The notes beneath the pieces are model-generated. The model saw nothing but the letters and a program-made list of their open reading frames with translations. It searched no databases and was not told the origin of the DNA. Below, one piece after another: positions 7,501-9,292 of a DNA stretch of 9,292 nt. A program made the position numbers and the translations under genes. Numbering within the stretch: position 1 is the stretch's first letter; each line of letters opens with the position of its first letter. The stretch comes from an uncultured Bacillota bacterium (GTDB lineage Bacteria > Bacillota > Clostridia > Peptostreptococcales > Anaerovoracaceae), in contig CAUHLX010000094.1 of the NCBI GenBank assembly GCA_959606705.1, forward strand, positions 1 to 9,292, written 5' to 3'.

Positions 7501-8067
7501 ACCGTAAGGGAACGGTATGAGTTTCTCAGTGAACAACGGGCGGACCTGCTGTCGGCGATGGACGCCCTGAAAAAGATCATCGACGATATGGATCGAACCA
7601 TCCGCATCAATTTCAAGGAGAGCTTCGACAAGATCGTGGTGAACTTTGAGAAGGCCTTTTCGGAGCTCTTCGGTGGCGGTACCGCCGAGCTGAGACTGGA
7701 GGATGAAAATCGGCCGTTGGAATGCGGCATCGACATCGTGGCTCAGCCGCCGGGGAAAAAGCTGCAGAACATCAATTTGATGTCCGGGGGAGAAAAGACC
7801 ATGACCGCCATCGCCTTGATGTTTGCGGTGCTGAAAGCCAAGCCCACTCCGTTTTGTATCTTAGACGAGGTGGAGGCGGCTCTGGACGAAGCCAATATCG
7901 ACCGCTTCGCACACTATCTGCAAAACTTCCACGAGATTCAGTTTGCGCTGATCACCCATCAAAAGGTGACCATGGAATTTGCGGATGTGCTGTACGGCGT
8001 CACCATGCCCGAGCAAGGAGTATCCAAGGTGATTTCCCTGCGTCTGGGTGATAATTTCGAGCTGTAG
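4519..8067 (+). CDS. smc: Chromosome segregation protein SMC
   Basis: This is a full-length 1182-residue bacterial SMC, the ATPase of the SMC-ScpAB complex that is loaded near the origin and zips chromosome arms together. The N-terminal head starts YFKRIEIQGFKSFADP and has Walker A GPNGSGKS (31-38), AIRWVLGEQSPKMLRGGKM, and YRSGESEYCINQNPCRLKDI. A long coiled coil follows (about 165-510, rich in Glu, Lys and Leu). The hinge (about 516-665) includes GINGVVAEL and GGAITGG (656-662). After a second coiled coil (about 670-1010), the C-terminal head has the ABC signature LMSGGEKT (1087-1094), Walker B FCILDE (1112-1117), and D-loop ALDEANIDRF. All ATPase motifs are intact. Start: TTG with GAGGAG 9 nt upstream, matching the conserved family N-terminus. 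It lies 49 bp after rnc with no terminator between. scpA and scpB are not in the window. Confidence 0.98.
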   Translation: MYFKRIEIQGFKSFADPVTIEFHEGITCVVGPNGSGKSNISDAIRWVLGEQSPKMLRGGKMEEVIFAGTANRKSKGLAEVTLVIDNESGVLPIDYAEVAITRRMYRSGESEYCINQNPCRLKDIRELIMDTGIGVDGYSIIGQGKIAEIVGNKPEGRREIFEEAAGIVKYRSKKAESERKLEASNANLERVNDIIGEIEGRIDSLKEDSEKASEYLVLREKYQAIEINITLKNIENIELKNEYIKDDLIQIDDTIEEIKDQKTAIDTELSIKRNRNEELERLIAETQNQLLASVEEINRLKNRDQLNQEKLAAMERDRERLTEEIAAIESKLEKEDANARSLLENKSVMDRNLERLKEELREKNGRYAQLAAEADQAAQEAEAHKNRVFELHNTVNAKRLEENSLLNMTQTLERRQEQILADKSLADDAGSDVRTAYDGAVTAREEARERLAELSRQAEEAKAHYNQSVLEEKQLSGKLEELRVSIGQVSTRKKMIEEMENSYEGYNHAVKFVMQRGFSGINGVVAELIQVPAGFETAIETALGASMQNIICEEERSAQNVIAELKKNRAGRLTFLPLSGIRTSGVNRDSRISGAAGFKGFGVDCVEFEPKYRKAMEYLLGRVVIVDRLENAVKLSKTAGGGLRFVTLEGEVINAGGAITGGTLRSNTSNLLARRTEIQRLSDSLAELEAEKNRSVSRLAELRDAISAGQTDVRELEQRHRQQEMELLSRENEIRLCENQLSDQRSSQEKWERELANIEQERKSAEEMIREIRQAAEEARSQIVSEERLAEEAAVQVTARKRQVEEAGEEITKSRLEVGKVESEKNNLDQIAARIESDRKELTDEKAVKEETIAKLLAERNSMEHGGGNLTQLVQEKEEKRGELESNLILMQDEKGRLVRYLNEVQEKKESMDQVLLGHQNQKHELELKLAKNETQVDSYKDKLWDEFEVSYVQAIEFRKTDFALSSAVKESREIKSRIKELGEVNVGAIKEYETVRERYEFLSEQRADLLSAMDALKKIIDDMDRTIRINFKESFDKIVVNFEKAFSELFGGGTAELRLEDENRPLECGIDIVAQPPGKKLQNINLMSGGEKTMTAIALMFAVLKAKPTPFCILDEVEAALDEANIDRFAHYLQNFHEIQFALITHQKVTMEFADVLYGVTMPEQGVSKVISLRLGDNFEL

Positions 8068-8081
8068 GAGGAGAAGCATTC

Positions 8082-8975
8082 ATGTTTGGACAGAAAAAAA
8101 AGGGGTTCTTCGGAAGACTCCAGGAGAAGATCGAAGACGTTATTTTCATGCGCCCGGAAATTGACGAGGAGATGCTGGAGGAGCTGGAAGAGGTGTTGAT
8201 CACCTCGGATATCGGAATGGATACCACGGAAAAGATCATCGGCCGGCTGCGGGAGGATATCAAGAAGATGAATCTCCGCGATCCGGAGGGAGTCAAGACC
8301 CGCATCAAGGAGATCATCGCCGAGCTGATCGACAAGGGGGAGGAACATCTGCTTTCCGCGGAAACCCCTTTGGTTCTGCTGATGGTGGGGGTGAACGGCG
8401 CCGGGAAGACCACCACCATCGCCAAGCTGGCCCGTCAGCTGCAGCAGCAGGGCAAATCCGTGCTTCTCGCGGCGGCGGACACCTTTCGAGCGGCGGCCAG
8501 CGAACAGCTGGAGGTCTGGGGAGATCGTCTGGGCGTCAACGTGATCAAGCATCAGGAAGGAGCGGATCCTTCCGCGGTCATCTTCGATGCCATACAATCC
8601 GCCAAGGCCAGGGCGATCGACGTGCTGATCTGCGATACGGCGGGCCGTCTGCAAAACAAGCGGAATCTGATGTCCGAGCTGGAAAAGATGAACAAGGTAA
8701 TCGACCGGGAATTCCCGGAGGCGGCAAAGGAGGTTCTGCTGATTTTGGACGCGGCCACCGGCAAGAACGCGATTTCTCAAGCCAAGGAGTTTGACGAGAC
8801 GGCGAAGATCACGGGAATCATACTCACAAAACTGGATGGCACTGCCAAAGGCGGCATCGTGATCACCATCGCGGATGAATTTTCCATGCCGGTGAAGTAT
8901 ATCGGAGTAGGGGAGGGGATGGATGATCTGAAGCCCTTCGATCCTCGGGAGTTTGCAGAAGAGATTTTCCGTTGA
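8082..8975 (+). CDS. ftsY: Signal recognition particle receptor FtsY
   Basis: FtsY is the SRP receptor GTPase that docks Ffh-bound ribosome-nascent chain complexes at the membrane for SecYEG insertion. The 297 residues comprise a short basic N-terminus (GQKKKGFFGRLQEKI), the helical N domain (to about 90) and the G domain. G motifs are GVNGAGKT (103-110), DTFRAAASEQL (133-143), DTAGRL (185-190), TKLDGTAKGG (249-258) and the closing GVGEGMDDLKPF (275-286). It lacks the long acidic A domain of enterobacterial FtsY, as is normal in Firmicutes; the basic amphipathic start probably contacts the membrane. Start: ATG with a very strong AGGAGGAG that overlaps the smc stop codon, 14 bp between genes, so coupling to smc is likely. 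ylxM and ffh, its frequent downstream partners, are absent; a terminator follows. Confidence 0.98.
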   Translation: MFGQKKKGFFGRLQEKIEDVIFMRPEIDEEMLEELEEVLITSDIGMDTTEKIIGRLREDIKKMNLRDPEGVKTRIKEIIAELIDKGEEHLLSAETPLVLLMVGVNGAGKTTTIAKLARQLQQQGKSVLLAAADTFRAAASEQLEVWGDRLGVNVIKHQEGADPSAVIFDAIQSAKARAIDVLICDTAGRLQNKRNLMSELEKMNKVIDREFPEAAKEVLLILDAATGKNAISQAKEFDETAKITGIILTKLDGTAKGGIVITIADEFSMPVKYIGVGEGMDDLKPFDPREFAEEIFR

Positions 8976-9011
8976 TCCTGGAAATTATGATCGTCGAAAT
9001 ATAGTTTGAAA

Positions 9012-9054
9012 GAGGGCATGACCTTAAATATTCTAAGGCCATGCCTTTGTTTTT
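9012..9054 (+). terminator. Terminator of the plsX-rnc-smc-ftsY operon
   Basis: An imperfect stem of about 14 pairs (9012-9026 with 9034-9048) has one A/C mismatch (9021 and 9039), two G-U pairs near the base, and a 7-nt loop AATATTC. A broken T-tract follows (TTTGTTTTT, 9046-9054). It begins 36 bp after the ftsY stop. Positions 9055-9100 hold nothing else I can identify. Confidence 0.75.
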
Positions 9055-9100
9055 CGAAAATATCCCTGGAGGTTTTTTGCAGTTCCCAAAGGAATTCCAC

Positions 9101-9128
9101 TTTGTTAAAAAAATATTGTTAAAAATAT
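9101..9128 (+). repeat. Imperfect 14-bp tandem repeat with TTGTTAA cores
   Basis: TTTGTTAAAAAAAT (9101-9114) and ATTGTTAAAAATAT (9115-9128) match at 12 of 14 positions. The second copy supplies the left half and centre of the Rex-like operator. The first copy has only the left half-site TTGTTAA (9102-9108) and no matching right arm. A further CTGTTAA occurs at 9167-9173, overlapping the end of the -10. Confidence 0.55.
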
Positions 9129-9133
9129 GACAA
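9116..9133 (+). promoter_or_regulatory. Candidate Rex (redox-sensing repressor) operator
   Basis: The 18-bp site TTGTTAAAAATATGACAA has the Rex layout of two 7-bp arms around a 4-bp spacer. Against the clostridial Rex consensus TTGTTAA-N4-TTAACAA, the left arm is identical and the right arm (ATGACAA) matches at five of seven, 12 of 14 overall. It ends 6 bp before the -35 hexamer of the downstream promoter, where a bound repressor could hinder RNA polymerase. Rex releases DNA when the NADH/NAD ratio rises and controls fermentation genes in Clostridia, which suits the adjacent CoA-transferase. The match is read by eye; binding is inference. Confidence 0.55.
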
Positions 9134-9139
9134 AAGTTC

Positions 9140-9168
9140 TTGAAAAAGCCTTACCTAGTCGCTATACT
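9140..9168 (+). promoter_or_regulatory. Sigma-A promoter of the CoA-transferase gene
   Basis: TTGAAA (9140-9145) and TATACT (9163-9168) are separated by 17 bp. AT-rich sequence upstream (9101-9135) could also act as an UP element. Initiation near 9175 leaves a leader of about 40 nt to the TTG start at 9217. Confidence 0.75.
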
Positions 9169-9216
9169 GTTAAAAGAGATGAGTGTGCGTGTAATATGAC
9201 ATGGAGGTAAAAAGCT

Positions 9217-9292
9217 TTGAATTGGAGAGAGATTTATCGAAGCAAGCTGACCACGGCGGAGGAAGCCGTCCAGCGGATCAAGTCGGGAGACC
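9217..9292 (+). CDS. Acetyl-CoA hydrolase/transferase family protein, N-terminus only
   Basis: Only 25 codons are present before the window ends. The peptide MNWREIYRSKLTTAEEAVQRIKSGD has the pattern that opens family I-type CoA-transferases of the acetyl-CoA hydrolase/transferase family: an aromatic, a YxxKLxTAEEAV stretch, then IKSGD. Examples are butyryl-CoA:acetate CoA-transferase and 4-hydroxybutyrate CoA-transferase (Cat2/AbfT). These enzymes move CoA between acyl-CoA and acetate in anaerobic fermentation. The catalytic glutamate and CoA-binding region lie outside the window, so the substrate cannot be decided. The start is TTG: GGAGGT (9203-9208) is 8 nt upstream, and the ATG at 9201 is in another frame. 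The gene has its own promoter and a Rex-like operator and is separated from ftsY by a terminator. Confidence 0.7.
   Translation, partial: MNWREIYRSKLTTAEEAVQRIKSGD

Noticed and set aside
6700..7536. 278-codon open frame on the minus strand inside smc
   Set aside because: It is antisense to the SMC coiled coil; Glu/Lys-rich coding leaves stop-free antisense frames rich in Leu and Phe. No ribosome binding site or family resemblance.
9201..9203. ATG at 9201 as the start of the last gene
   Set aside because: It sits inside the ribosome binding site and leads into a different frame; the TTG at 9217 gives a recognisable CoA-transferase N-terminus.
1..9292. Mobile elements, CRISPR repeats, tRNA or rRNA genes, riboswitches
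   Set aside because: No transposase or phage-like protein, no regularly spaced repeats, no cloverleaf-like or rRNA sequence, and no leader long enough for a riboswitch between the genes.

Overview
This window looks like ordinary core chromosome from a low-to-mid GC Firmicute, most likely an anaerobic member of the Clostridia. The evidence is strong AGGAGG-type ribosome binding sites, frequent TTG and GTG starts, the plsX-rnc-smc-ftsY gene order, an Orr-type racemase, and the start of a fermentation-type CoA-transferase. GC looks slightly above one half by eye; I did not count it. Genus cannot be decided from this window.

Layout. Positions 1-50 hold a strong intrinsic terminator for something upstream. 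Next, on the plus strand, come an S4-domain protein of the RqcP/YabO type (74-316) and a PLP-dependent alanine/ornithine racemase family enzyme (353-1438). They converge on a minus-strand pair across a bidirectional terminator (1478-1508). The minus-strand pair is ribosomal protein S20 (rpsT, 1569-1838), which has its own promoter, and a cytidylate-kinase-like protein (1955-2587). A 180-bp divergent intergenic region (2588-2767) carries a good extended -10 promoter for the plus-strand operon plsX (2768-3790), rnc (3783-4469), smc (4519-8067) and ftsY (8082-8975). The operon ends at a hairpin terminator at 9012-9054. The last 230 bp hold a new promoter with a Rex-like operator and the first 25 codons of an acetyl-CoA hydrolase/transferase family gene cut off by the window edge.

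How the genes relate. The central operon joins membrane lipid synthesis (PlsX), double-stranded RNA processing (RNase III), chromosome organisation (SMC) and co-translational membrane targeting (FtsY), a grouping common in Firmicutes. It is a compact version: no acpP or fab gene lies between plsX and rnc, and no ylxM-ffh follows ftsY. RqcP and S20 are both ribosome-linked but are transcribed separately.

I found no mobile element, CRISPR array, tRNA, rRNA, riboswitch or defence system, and nothing I would call a new biological system. The most interesting signal is regulatory: a near-consensus redox (Rex) operator next to the promoter of the CoA-transferase gene.
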